Origin: Anagrus nilaparvatae
Lineage: Eukaryota; Arthropoda; Insecta; Hymenoptera; Mymaridae
DNA length: 64,000 nucleotides
NCBI GenBank assembly: GCA_022575985.1
Contig: JAKSXM010000007.1
Coordinates: forward strand, 13,456,501 to 13,520,500
Direction: 5' to 3'
Shown: piece after piece, positions 35,144 to 46,156 of the stretch
Position numbering within the stretch: position 1 is the first letter of the stretch
Layout of the letters: every line of letters starts with the position of its first letter
The notes under the pieces: model-generated
The model's database searches: none
The model's input: the letters and a program-made list of their open reading frames with translations, nothing else
Told to the model about the DNA's origin: nothing
Translations under genes and position numbers: made by a program

Positions 35144-35935
35144 TTTCTAAAAAATAAGTTTGATAAAAAACTGTCAGCTTAATGCTGCTCTTGGATTTTG
35201 TTTGAATTGTTTTAAAAATTGCTTGAAAATTAAAGCATATACTTAAAAATGGTTATTTTAATTTTTTTTACTTGAAAATTCAAACAGATACTCAAAACTT
35301 TGCTTATCTGTTACAAAGACAAATAATAATTAAATTAAAAAATAAAATATGCAGTACAAAAAAATAATGATTTTAAAATGATACATAAGTTTTGCTTAAA
35401 AATTCAAGCAAAATTCAAGCACAGCAGCCTTACAATAAATATTTAACTAAAATTGAATATTTTAAATTGAATAAATTTGTTTTTTACTCACGAATCACTG
35501 TCAACGTATTGACTCCAAGAATTTTATACAAGTAAGCGTATTTTTTTAAACTTCTTTATGTTACAAGAAATATTCATTATGTAAATTCTTACTTAATCGC
35601 GTTAAAATGATTAGATAATTATTCAAAGAAATAACTTACTTAATTATATTTGATAATAACTCGTTTATAACTTGAGTAATAGTTATTATAAAAAATATTA
35701 TTGTACATGCATAAATCTAAAAAAATAATTTGTTGCTGTAATATAAAGTAGTATAAAATAGAAGAAGGTAGGGTATATTCATCAATAAATGACCGATTAA
35801 GTTTTAGTGAATGCCCGCTCTTTTTCAATAAGAATCAAATGATATGGATGTTTTACTGCTGAATTTACCCTGTGATAAAAGTATTTTGAATAAATTTATA
35901 CTTCCCGGAAAATATTGCAGATGCAAAATTCTCCA
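35144..35935. other. Upstream flank of the allergen-repeat gene
   Basis: This probably contains the promoter and any 5'-UTR exon of the - strand gene, but I cannot place a TATA box or initiator with confidence in such AT-rich DNA. The open frame 35640-35828 is low-complexity. Confidence 0.4.
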
Positions 35936-35939
35936 TTAA

Positions 35940-36362
35940 GGTATTATGCAGCTTGATTAAAATGATGACAGAGCTTAATGAAATAGGAAAATTATTAAAA
36001 TTTAAACATTTTAAAACTTAAATAAACTTTATTTTACCCCTCTTATAGCATTAACTTTTTTGTAATTAAGAAAATAAAATCGGAGCTTTAACATTGATCT
36101 TATGGGAGCAATACTTTGGAGCTTTGAAAAAATATGAAAATGATGACACAGGAGATTAAAGTTAGCACGAAATGATAAATAAATGATCAAAGATTAAATT
36201 TTCAATTTATTTTCCCCACCTTATAGACTTTAATTTTAAATAAATAAATAAAAACTATGTAAATAACCTGAAATTATACTAATACATATATGATGTCGCA
36301 TATGCTTGTAGCGTCGATAATTTAGAATGCGATAAAATTGTTTGTCCAAGCTGCATAAGACC
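35940..36362. mobile_element. TTAA-flanked MITE, 423 bp
   Basis: The ends GGTATTATGCAGCTTG and CAAGCTGCATAAGACC are inverted and flanked by TTAA (35936-35939 and 36363-36366). The interior (AATGATGACAGAG..TAAAATTTAAACATTT..TTTAACATTG..CTTATGGGA..GATGACACAG) follows the interior of the element at 2874-3408 in order. The terminal repeats of the two are different. Confidence 0.8.
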
Positions 36363-36369
36363 TTAAATT

Positions 36370-37440
36370 ACATACTTATACTTATTATTATTATTTATTG
36401 AAAACTTTTTGAACTTTCAAAATTTTAACTACTGTATTTTTTACGTTTCTTATGGAAACTGAAATGATCACTGTAATATAAAACATTCTAGTCTTATATG
36501 ACTGCACTGTAGAATTAACTACTAAGGCTGGATCTACATAAACGTAAAATCGAACGACGTGAACCGCAATGGTATATTATAAATCTATATATTATAAAGG
36601 CTACTTCCAGACAAGTACAGTGTTTTGACCTCCGGAACCAAACCTAACCTAAGTAGTAGCATCCAAAAATTTATCAAAAAACTTACTTATTCCCGTTATA
36701 ATTAGACCACTAGGCCACAACAGGCCCCCGAAAACCTAAAAAAAAAAAAACATTTTTTTGGGATTTTTTAGATTTTATTTAATTTATCCGACCCATAAAC
36801 AGATAATACTCTGCCCACATGCTGGGAAACTTGAAATTTCATTACTTTTCAAAAAATAAATCTTTTGGGCCGTTAGGGCCTCCTTAAGACCCCGAAATAT
36901 AATTTTTAATTTTTCGAAAATCGGTAGTATCCGCATAGCATTTTAATATAGATTTTTAAGCTTTTTTTGATCAGGTAAAAAATGTTATTTCAGAATCATG
37001 ATAACAACTCTAAAAACTATAATGTATCTTCAAAATGCTTGAAATAACTTAAATTATCAATTTTGTTGTAAGGAATCTTTCATTTTAAACCAAATACATT
37101 GAATTTTAAAAATTTTATTTGAAAATCCTGTTCAGCGATCCTTTAAACCTAAGAAGTAGTCTTAATCAGCAATTCTTTTCAAAAACTTATTTATTTTTTT
37201 GCCTTAATTGCTCAAAACTGGCCTTCAAAATCATTTTTAGCGACCAAAAATACGTAAGTTCCACTGTGTTCGATCCATTTTACTGTATTTAATATTTTTG
37301 GGTGTATTTCATAATATCTCTATGGTGTATTTAGTATTGCTGGTACCTTGACAATAATCGCTCTTATAACAAATATCCAAATTATTTGTGCGAGTATAAA
37401 AATGTTTTAAAAAAGTAAAATGTGATTCCTAAAAAAGTAA
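36370..37440. other. Non-coding spacer
   Basis: I recognise no gene or clear element. There is a poly-A run at 36739-36750 and a few GGCC-containing words (ACTAGGCCACAACAGGCCCC at 36709-36728). Confidence 0.45.
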
Positions 37441-37445
37441 AGAGT

Positions 37446-37710
37446 AAACCGGCCGGTTCCACGGAATGGGACATCAAACCGGCCGGTTGCGCGGGACGGG
37501 GCATCAAATTAAATGAATTAATACATTGAAAATAAGAAAATTTTCTAAGAAAAAAAATTTTTGTTTATTTTATTTTATATTTAAAATACATTTTTGAATG
37601 ATATTGATTAATTATAAGATAAAAAATTTGTTTGACTTATCAAATTTTATTCATAATTTCATTAAACCGGCTGATGACTGCCCCATTCCGCGGAACCGGG
37701 AATCGGGCGT
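37446..37710. repeat. GC-rich duplicated motif with inverted partner
   Basis: AAACCGGCCGGTT occurs twice, 30 bp apart (37446-37458, 37476-37488). It is followed by CCACGGAATGGG and GCGCGGGACGGGG. An inverted, diverged partner (CCCCATTCCGCGGAACCGGG) lies at about 37681-37700. The core CCGGCCGG also ends the fold-back at 26885-28372. This is likely the remnant of a small inverted-repeat element. Confidence 0.5.
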
Positions 37711-37845
37711 AACATGTATATTATAATCGTTTTAATATCAGAATTTAGTTTTATACATTTTTGGAGTCCATAAATTAATATTGATTGGTGAGTAAGAAAT
37801 AACATTTGACAGCTTAGATGCGGGATTTTTATACAAGTAAAAAAA

Positions 37846-38178
37846 TTTAGACGCATGGTTAATGGCATATTCAAAAATAACTTTCCTCACTCGTTAAAAT
37901 TAGAGTCAAAGATTATATCTGGTAAATCTGATAGAGTTCTTAATATGATTAACGAAATAAAAGAGAGTCTCTCAGCAGAAAATTTAAAAAATTTGTTCGA
38001 TAAAAAAATTCAAATTTCAAAAGTTTATAAAAATTACGCTCTACGCTTATATTCCAAAGAAGGCAAGCAGATAATTTCTACTTTTTTAAATTTCTCAGAA
38101 GTACAAAAAGTTTTAAGTGTAGCCAAATAAAGTGGTCTACCTTGTATAGACTGGATGAAATTTAAACCTTTTTCATAT
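37846..38178 (+). pseudogene. Truncated paralogue of the allergen-repeat gene
   Basis: The frame reads KIISGKSDRVLNMINEIKES, LSAENLKNLFDKKIQISKVY, KNYALRLYSKEGKQIISTFL, NFSEVQKVLSVAK, then a stop, and continues past it as SGLPCIDWMKF. It aligns throughout with residues from about 90 to 190 of the intact protein at 34523-35143 (for example KQNGLPIINWIKC). The signal peptide and first half are missing and there is an in-frame stop, so it is dead or a decayed 3' exon. It lies on the opposite strand to the intact gene, about 2.7 kb away. An AATAAA poly(A) signal follows at about 38227. Confidence 0.8.
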
Positions 38179-38239
38179 TAGCCTGGTAATTATTATGTAT
38201 GCTGTTCCGATCCTTGAATTCGTACGAATAAAACTTTAA

Positions 38240-39770
38240 AATAATAAAAAAAATTTCAAAAAATTTTATTTATTGAAATATTTAAGTAATTTAATTTTAT
38301 TAAAAAAACAAATGCTTATAATCAAAGAAATAAATCAGACAGTATAAAATACTTAATAATAACACAGACATTTATTTAAACCCAATAAATCATTTATTTA
38401 TTTATAAAACATACCTAACTAAATTCCTTTTAAAATAACTTAACCCATATAAGTAAGTATATATTTAAGATATAGGTACACGCAAAATCAATATTTATTG
38501 ATTTATTCAAATATACACAAAGTTACAATAAATATTTACTTAATAAACTTCAACTTCAAGATTCATTATAAATAAATTCAAACATATATAAAATTTTCAT
38601 TCAATTTATTTACATTCCACTACTGTTTACATTTAAATAAATTTTTTTATTTTTTAAAATAAATATTTCAAGTACATAATATAATAAAATACATCCATAA
38701 ATTTTTATTAAAAAATAAAAACTGTTTGCAATAATTAAAATATAATATATTTACATAAAAGTGCTACATTTTACACATATTTTTACTAGAAAATGGTTGT
38801 AAATAAAACTTTTTGCATTTATAACACGATATAAATGAAAATTTATATACCCTACATACTGAAACATACTAATTAATATATCAATCAATATTCGTGACAT
38901 TTACCACTAAATCTATGCAATTTAACAACTGTTAATTAATTTCTCTTGAGTTTGGTTGAATAATCTTGTACATACAATATACCCACAATATATTTATATT
39001 AGTTTTACATTTAGAAACATCTAATTTCAACTATTATATATTTTAAACCTATATAAGTTTGAAACTCAAAAATTTCTGATAAAATTTGTTTTTATTTAAA
39101 TTACTGTGTATTATAATCTATGGCATGAATGAAATAATGATTTTTACAATAAATATATGTAGGCATAAAAATGAATAGTAAGGGGGAAAAATTATACAAT
39201 TGTGTTTATAGATCGATTTATTATGTTCAAAAAACATGTTAATATCCTCCAGTTCATGTCTATGGGCTGTCTGGGCCTAGAAGTGCTGGGCTTTTTTGGT
39301 AATTTAAATGTTACTGAATGTCTAAAATTACAATTTTCGAAGAAAAAAAGTTTTATAGGTCTCAAAATTTTGCATAAGCTCCATTAAATTTCCAAAAATT
39401 TCTTACTCGAATTTTTCGTTTGTTTTAAATTACTATAAATAAAATAAAATAAAGTTTTTAAAAAATAAGTAGTTATCTATTACATGGGTATTCTACTTTT
39501 TATTTTAATATACGTTATGCAGCAAGTCCGTAAAAAGTTTTATTTATATCAGGGTATTCCAGATTTAAAACATTATTTAAAATATTACATAGTCAGATGT
39601 AGTTTAATCAAAAGACTAATATTTTACTGAATTTAACATAAATTAAAATATTTTAAAATATCAACAAGAAATAATAATAATAATAAAAATAATAACTTTG
39701 AAATATTATCTTTTTTTTTATTATTATGTTTAATTGAATTATAAAGCTCATTCAGTACCAATTCAGTAGG
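38240..39770. other. AT-rich spacer without recognised gene
   Basis: The region is mostly homopolymer runs and TAA-rich words. The open frame 39202-39387 has no recognisable domain. Confidence 0.5.
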
Positions 39771-39776
39771 AAAAAA

Positions 39777-40170
39777 AACTTATAACCGGTTTGTGTAAAC
39801 ACAACCTAAATGCATGGAACATGTTTGCTTCCAGCTGAGGACTAAGAATAATGCGAATGTTACGCGACGTTACAATACAATTTTCTAATTTTATAATTTG
39901 TAATTATCACCATAATAGATGTTAAGAAATTAAACCCTAACAATTCTGATTCCCTAAACACGTATTAATATAGGTCCCTAAATCAAAATTATTCTAAGTC
40001 CATAAACCTGTGTTATTCTAAGTTCCTAAGCCCAGATTTTTCGAAGTCCCAAAATTGAAATTATTCTAAGTTTCGTTTGACCCCTCCACCCCTTAAACCA
40101 GACAAATTTGTCCCCACCCCCCTTAATTTTCAAGTTTTGAACTACCCCCCCCCCCCCCTACAAACATGTT
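39777..40170 (+). repeat. Dispersed repeat with long C-tract
   Basis: It starts TTATAACCGGTTTGTGTAA, continues GCATGGAACATGTTTGCT, carries repeated 'ATTATTCTAAGT' words (about 39988, 40012, 40060) and ends in CCCCACCCCC and a 14-nt C run (about 40145-40158). It is the opposite-orientation counterpart of 8301-8680. The overlapping frames at 40077-40406 and 40142-40378 follow the C-tract and are not credible genes. Confidence 0.65.
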
Positions 40171-40399
40171 TCATGTTAATAAGGTATATAAACATTTTAG
40201 TATTTTTTCGAAATTTTCGGTTCATTGTACCCATTTCACCTAAATATTTAAGTACCAGGAGGAGTTGTAACTCAAAACGAAAATTAGGTTTGGATTCAGC
40301 AGTATATTTTACTATAGGAACTCCATCAAAAACAAAAAAAAAAAGTATTTTTAAAGTTTTTGAAAAAACCACCACCAATTCACAGGATAAGGATCTAGC

Positions 40400-41590
40400 C
40401 CGATAAGATATGTAGTTAAATTTTTTGCAAGCAAAATATAAATTTTAGATCTGAAAAAGATATTTCATGAACTATTTTTAGGGTATATAGAGGGGTGGTA
40501 CGTAAATACTAATTGCAGATTTGGAAAGAGCATGAAATTTTTACATATAGGGAACAATTTTTAGTCTTCTAATCCTACAAGATTTTAGACATATGCTTAT
40601 TTACGAACAGAAATGCAACAATGGAATTGATAATTTTCGTAAATTACTGTTTTTGCAATACTATTCATGAAATCTGCTTTAAATTTCATGTTATTAATAG
40701 CCTTCACAAAAAGTCACTTAAAAATTCATTACCTTGTGAATATATAAATAATGTACCTACATGCAAGCAGGCAAATAGAAAACCTTGGCGCACAAAGTAC
40801 TTCAATTTTAGTAAAGGAATCTCGTGAAATAAATATAATTTGAATGATCTAATGCTAAACTCGATTAATTTTTTTTTTCAATGGGTAACTAAAAAATCAT
40901 ACTTTCAGACAAAACATTATTTAGAGTTAGTTTAAAACTACTTCTATGCAAAGCCATGTAAAATTAAAAAATTTTACGTGCAATTGTAAAATGTAAATTG
41001 TATTATTGATAAAATATTTTGATAATAAAATTTTTTTTTTATATTTAAACATTTATCTTTGAAGCCACTGTATAGCATTTATAAGCTTTCATGAAGGAGA
41101 GAATTCCTCAATATATAATACAAATTACACGCAAGTTTTAGAATAAATTCCAAAATTTTTTTCTCAGATTCTACAAACGAATTTTCCTTAAATAAGCAAA
41201 GTTCTAAATATTTAAAACTTAAAATTGTTAATTATTTTAGTTCTTTGAATACCTAATTTATTAAAATTTTTAAATTATTCAAATAACAATAATAATTTTT
41301 TGAAATAATTAATCAAAAAACCTCTCTAAAAAATCTACCCTGTCACCAGCAATAGTAATCACGCCTATAAATTCAATTTTATTACCCATGAAAAAATGGG
41401 TGCGATTTATTTTTTTCGAATCACTTAACATGAATCCTGGGTCCATTTTGCAAAACTTTTGGTCAATTTTGCAAAATGGTCAAATTATTGCTAAAATTTA
41501 CAATAATTTGTTAATAGCAAAAAATTGATAACGAATTGATAGAAGACAACACTGCTTCTAACATTTATTATGAAATCAAAAGAATACATC
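40400..41590. other. AT-rich spacer without recognised gene
   Basis: The open frame 40621-40827 shows no recognisable domain. A doubled phrase CATTTTGCAAAACTTTTGGTC / AATTTTGCAAAATGGTC (about 41452-41483) is the only local repetition I noticed. Confidence 0.45.
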
Positions 41591-41605
41591 CACAACATTT
41601 AAAAT

Positions 41606-41982
41606 GGTAGCGATCTTACTCGACACGAAAAAAATTGAACACATCGCTTTTGAACACCGAAATTAAAACACACAAAACTCAACACAGTATATTTTCAACA
41701 CTCATTGTTGCACACGATTTAAATTAAACACTAAATTTTTCAGTACATTTTATTTGACACAAATTCAACACAAAAAACTGAAATTTAATTAGTTTTTACA
41801 TGATTTGCATAAAAAATTTAATTTTTGTATCGAATAAAACGTGTTAAAAAAATTTGTGTTGGATTTAAATTGTGTGCAAAAAATAGTGTTAAAAATTAAT
41901 GCGTGTTGAGTTTTGCGTGTTTTAATTTCGGTGCTTGAAACTGATGTGTTCAATTTTTATTGTGTTGAATAAGATCGCTACC
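41606..41982. mobile_element. 377-bp MITE with 9-bp target duplication
   Basis: The ends are GGTAGCGATCTTA and TAAGATCGCTACC. The inverted arms run for over 100 bp and share AACACCGAAATTAAAACACA and AAAACTCAACAC-type words. ATTTAAAAT is duplicated exactly on both sides (41597-41605, 41983-41991). There is no coding capacity. Nine-bp duplications with long inverted repeats are typical of Mutator-like elements (family knowledge), so a MULE-derived MITE is likely. Confidence 0.85.
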
Positions 41983-42258
41983 ATTTAAAATCTCTAAATG
42001 AAAACTCACATATCACATTAGCCAAGCCATACTCAAGGAAAAAATTCTTATTAAAATGCAGATATCATGATTATTTACCCGCACATGCATCCAGGGTATA
42101 ATACAAATTCAAAGATTTTACTTCTCATAAAACTTCTATAGAAGGTATTTTCAACAAATAACTACATAAAATCTTATACAAAATATTGAACTTATAGATT
42201 AAGGGTGTTAATTTACAGATTTAAAAAATATTTTTTTAAGGTGTCTAAGTTGCTTATT

Positions 42259-42652
42259 ACAGTTATAATATAATTTCACCTTTTTATATCCGTCTGTAAG
42301 TTCGTTAATAACGTCATATCCGACGCGTTTCGAAACTTATTAGTTTCATCATCAAGGAATAAAAAATATTTAAAAAAAAAAAATAAAAAACACTTCACAT
42401 ACTTTACACTAGTTTTGCTTTACACTTTTATACGAGCGCGCGCTTAGAGTGAAGTAAAATGTAAAAGTACCAGGCATCTATCCGCGTGCTCGTATAAAAG
42501 TGTAAAACAAAACTAATGTAAAGTATGTGAAGTGTTTTTTATATTTTTTATTCCCTGATGATGAAACTAATAAGTTTCGAAACGCGTCAGATATGACGTT
42601 ATAAACGAAGTTACTGACGGATATAAAAAGGTAAAATTATATTATAACTATT
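42259..42652. mobile_element. Fold-back terminus with hammerhead-like arms, next to a Penelope-like fragment
   Basis: The left arm (GTTATAATATAATTTCACCT..) and right arm (..TATATTATAACTAT) pair for about 170 bp around a 40-bp unpaired core with GCGCGCG-type words. Both arms carry CTTGATGA or CTGATGA, a GAAAC..GTTTC stem, then GAAACGCGTC. The right copy has exact CTGATGA (42555-42561) and GAAA (42579-42582). A Penelope-like RT fragment starts about 230 bp downstream in the + direction, so this may be its terminal region in inverted arrangement (inference). Confidence 0.65.
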
Positions 42653-42879
42653 AATTTGTACATAAAATATTTAGAAAATAAATTAACAAATTTTGAAAAA
42701 ATTTGTCAAATATCAATTTAGACAACACAATATCAACTAATTTTTTCAAAAAACAATTTAATAAACAAAATTATTTATACTCCTAGAACAAAAATAGATT
42801 ACTTAAAAAATTCAATAGCATCAAGAACCAATATAACTATGATCATGATATTGAATCCAATAATATCCAATAAATCCTT

Positions 42880-43640
42880 CCTTGCTAGCAGACATTATCA
42901 TGGATGAATTAGAAACAATATGCATAAAACAATTAGACTACACTCCACTTTTTTACTACAGATATGTAGATAATATAATCCGCTGCATACCTTAAGATAA
43001 AATAGAATATACATTAAATATTTTCAACAATTATCATCAGAAACTTCAATTCACTATTAAAACAGAAGACAATAACAAAATAAATTTTTTATTATACCCT
43101 GAAAAAAAGATCTACTTTCTTACTTTCGGGTGATCAACTAATATACTATTATACTAGCCAACAAATATCCCAAGCATTTTATAAATAAATACATCAAAAA
43201 GAGATGGAAATTTCTAAAAAATAATTTTTATAAAGTACCAAGGACAATAAATCCACACAACGACATATACAGAAACAAAATTTTTGTTAAAATTCCATAA
43301 AAGCCAAGTATATATCCAAAAATTAGTAAAGTTTTGGATAAATATAAATACTACATCATACCACAACTCAATGATGACATGAAAAAAAATGTCATAAAAG
43401 GAAAAATAGATTAAATAAAGAATAAAATAGGTGTTGTATATAAATTTATATGCAATGGTTGTTAAAATAATTATATTGAAGAGACAAAAAGACAATTCAT
43501 GAGAATTGATGAATACAGAAGAGACAAACAGTCGGTTATAACGACCCATTTCACTGCACATTAACAAATCGCACGTTCAACTTCAATAAACAAAGCATAA
43601 TAGACCTAGAAAAAACTTGGGGAAAATGAAAAATATCAGA
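42880..43640 (+). pseudogene. Penelope-like element fragment (RT palm to GIY-YIG endonuclease)
   Basis: From about 42882 the frame gives PSLLADIIMDELETICIKQL, DYTPLFYYRYVDNIIRCIP, a stop, then YTLNIFNNYHQKLQFTIKTE and DNNKINFLL. This is the RT palm with its fourth block; the catalytic YVDD reads YVDN (42963-42974). Later frames give KISKVLDKYKYYIIPQLNDDMKK and GVVYKFICNGCNNYIEETKRQFMRIDEYRRDKQSVITTHFT, the linker and GIY-YIG module, with the YVG of the signature changed. Several stops and the catalytic change show it is dead. The antisense frames over 43214-43763 are shadows. Confidence 0.8.
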
Positions 43641-43839
43641 AAGTATGTAAATTTTTGCCCAATACAGGTCAGTTTTAAACAGCAATTGGATATCCATCAC
43701 CAATTTTGCAAAATACACCCCGGACTCGTATTTAGTATGTCGAAAAACAACAATATTTTCCATAGGTATGAATTTATTAAATTGAATTTATGGATTATAT
43801 TTAAGATTATACAATCATATTAACATAAAAAATCCCCCA

Positions 43840-44980
43840 ATAGGCCTTTTCTCATAATGTCTGCCAAAAACAACCGAAAAATCGTGATTTAATTGCAGAA
43901 GTTAGAGAGCGAAAAAAGTTACAATCCTTTATTTTTTCCCACAATATAAAACTTGATTTTTCATCAAAAACGAAAGAATAAATCTTTTGAGGGCAAAAAG
44001 TAGATCGTTACTTAAGTTTGATATGAAAAATATACTTTTAAAAATATTGGTTTTAGAGATTTAAAAATTAGTACAAAGACTAAAAAATTTTATGACTCAT
44101 AAATAACAACAAAATCAATTTTTCTGTTAAACGAAAAATTTTATTCTACAAGGTGAAACACAATTGCTGCGGTTATATGCATTGCTTTAATATATGTTAG
44201 CAATGTAAAAATACGCGTTGTGTTCGAAATTGTGTTCCACCCAGTATATAAAATAAATCTGTATGCATGAATGATCTACTTCAGTAGCAAAAGTATAAAA
44301 AAATTTGTATAACATACAAAGAAATCAATAATAAAGTCATAAACTCTCAAAACTAAATCTAAGTTATTATAATTCTTTGAACTTAAAATTTAAAACGATA
44401 AAAATCAATCTTTAAAACCCAATAAAAGTAAGTTTTATATTAAAAAATATATATCCATATATGCGTTTTCCAATTCATAGAAAAAGTGACAAATATATAT
44501 ATATATATAAAATGATTAATATATTATATAAAAAAAAAGATTTTTACGCATTTGATAAAACTATTTTTTGAATAAAAAAAAAGTATAAATATCTATTACT
44601 TTTCATTACGACCCACTTCACATAAAAAGATTCTCAGGTGAATTCATATAAACTACATCACATATTTTTTAGTATATATTATCAAATGACTTGATAGTAA
44701 AAAAATAAAAAGTTCAATTTTCTTTTTACAGTTCAATAAATTCTCTTGTCCTTTATAAATATACTTTTACTATTATATCCTTTCCTTTTTTAATATCTTT
44801 ATAAAAAAATATTTAAATTTCAGATATTCATCTTTATGCATAAAAGTATTGAAGAATTAAATAGAGTTTTTGTTAAATAAAAAATTTTTTTAAAAATATT
44901 TATAAATTAAAAATTTATTGTTCTTGGCATAGGTTTTCTGCAGTTTTCCTGTGTCATGGATATTATTAATGAATAATTAA
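43840..44980. other. AT-rich spacer without recognised gene
   Basis: Nothing coding or structured stands out apart from short TA runs near 44493-44508. Confidence 0.45.
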
Positions 44981-44984
44981 TTAT

Positions 44985-45130
44985 TAATTGACGGCGTTTG
45001 GGTGAATACAAGTTCAGTTTAACATCTTAAAATTCGGCTGCTCCGCAACTGCCCCAGCACAGGCATCTCCTGGAAGCCTCTTGGGATACCCTGCGTCGGT
45101 ATATGTCAGTTAAAAAAAAAAAAAAAAAAC
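44985..45130 (+). repeat. Possible short retroposon with poly(A) tail
   Basis: A relatively GC-rich segment (GACGGCGTTTGGGTGAATAC..CTGCTCCGCAACTGCCCCAG..CTGGAAGCCTCTTGGGATAC) ends abruptly in a run of about 18 adenines (45113-45130). This fits a SINE or other retroposed transcript. No polymerase III A/B boxes are convincing and I could not find flanking duplications. Confidence 0.35.
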
Positions 45131-45348
45131 TTTAATTACATATGAAATAGAAAATTTAATCTGCAGTACCTTCAAATTCAATTATTCAAACAAGGAATAA
45201 CAACGGTAAGCTTTCAATTAAGTCCTAGTTCAGAGTCCCTTAACTGTTACCCTTATGCACTGCTTTTTTAAATCCCTTCTCAAAGTTGAACCCTTCTTAA
45301 ATTATCAAATTATAACAATGAAAATTTAATATCCAATTATAACAAAAA

Positions 45349-45690
45349 TACCCTGCCAACTATCTGGCACTAAGGTTCCTCAAACAATGAGCTTAATACT
45401 TCAATATGCCACAGATATCACCGATTACAAGCATGCAATCATACATACATTTCTATTAACTTTTAAAAGTTTTTTTTATTGATCAAAAATTTTGGAACAA
45501 ATTTTCAAAAAATGAATTATTAGATTCGAGATATCAATTAAAAACCATATTTTCAAATATAAGTACTTTCATGGAACTAATTGAAGTATTACACTAAAAA
45601 AAAAAAATATTGTAGTATTTATAATTTTTTTGTTTTTTTAATTTTCAGAAAAAAAATTTTGAAAAAATTCGGTGTTAGATCCAAAAATTA
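45349..45690 (+). repeat. CCCTGCCAA-family element, intermediate copy
   Basis: It begins ATACCCTGCCAACTATCTGG, followed by CACTAAGGTTCCTCA and GCATGCAATCATACATACAT. It continues into one unit resembling the array at 55.0-56.0 kb (GAGATATCAATTAAAAACCA, ATAAGTACTTTCATGGAACT, GTATTACAC). This ties the short copy at 10787 and the long array element at 54714 into one family. Confidence 0.7.
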
Positions 45691-45969
45691 GGCTCTAAAC
45701 CCGGCTCTATTTCGCCCCCCCCCCCCCACTAAAATAGTTTTTTTTCATCGGGAAATCATCCCAAACGACTAAATTAGTTTTAAAAAAAGTTTTTAGATAG
45801 GAAAAACACATTTAAATTAAAAAAAAATTTTTTTGAATTTTTTTTTGTACCATCTTTTTTGATACATAATATAATAACACAAGGATAGCCTAACATTATT
45901 AATTTTTACTTAGAGGTTAAAATGATTTAATATCATCTATTATTTGCAAAAATAAGTTTGAATTTTTAT

Positions 45970-46068
45970 AAACTAATTGAAATAATATATAACAACCTTT
46001 ACGAGCAAATTATCTGCTCTGCAAATTATTTGCTCGTAAAGGTTGTTATATATTATTTCAATCAGTTT
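45970..46068. repeat. Near-perfect hairpin, 48-bp arms and 3-nt loop
   Basis: The left arm 45970-46017 and right arm 46021-46068 (both containing ACAACCTTTACGAGCAAAT or its inverse) differ at about four positions and are separated only by TCT. It lies about 90 bp past the stop codon of the Merlin-like transposase relic and could be part of that element's end or a separate inverted duplication. The frame 45958-46308 over it is an artefact. Confidence 0.85.
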
Positions 46069-46156
46069 AAATACTCTCCTTATTATCGAGCGATAAAAAA
46101 TTATTTTGAATTTATATTATTCAATACTTATTATTTTTTGAATTTTTATACTTATC

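Noticed and set aside
43214..43823. Frames antisense to or overlapping the Penelope-like fragment
   Set aside because: Aromatic-rich low-complexity translations of the reverse complement; the + strand carries the recognisable GIY-YIG words.
44985..45130. tRNA-derived SINE
   Set aside because: The poly(A)-like end is clear but the A and B box promoter words are not; kept only as a possible retroposon.
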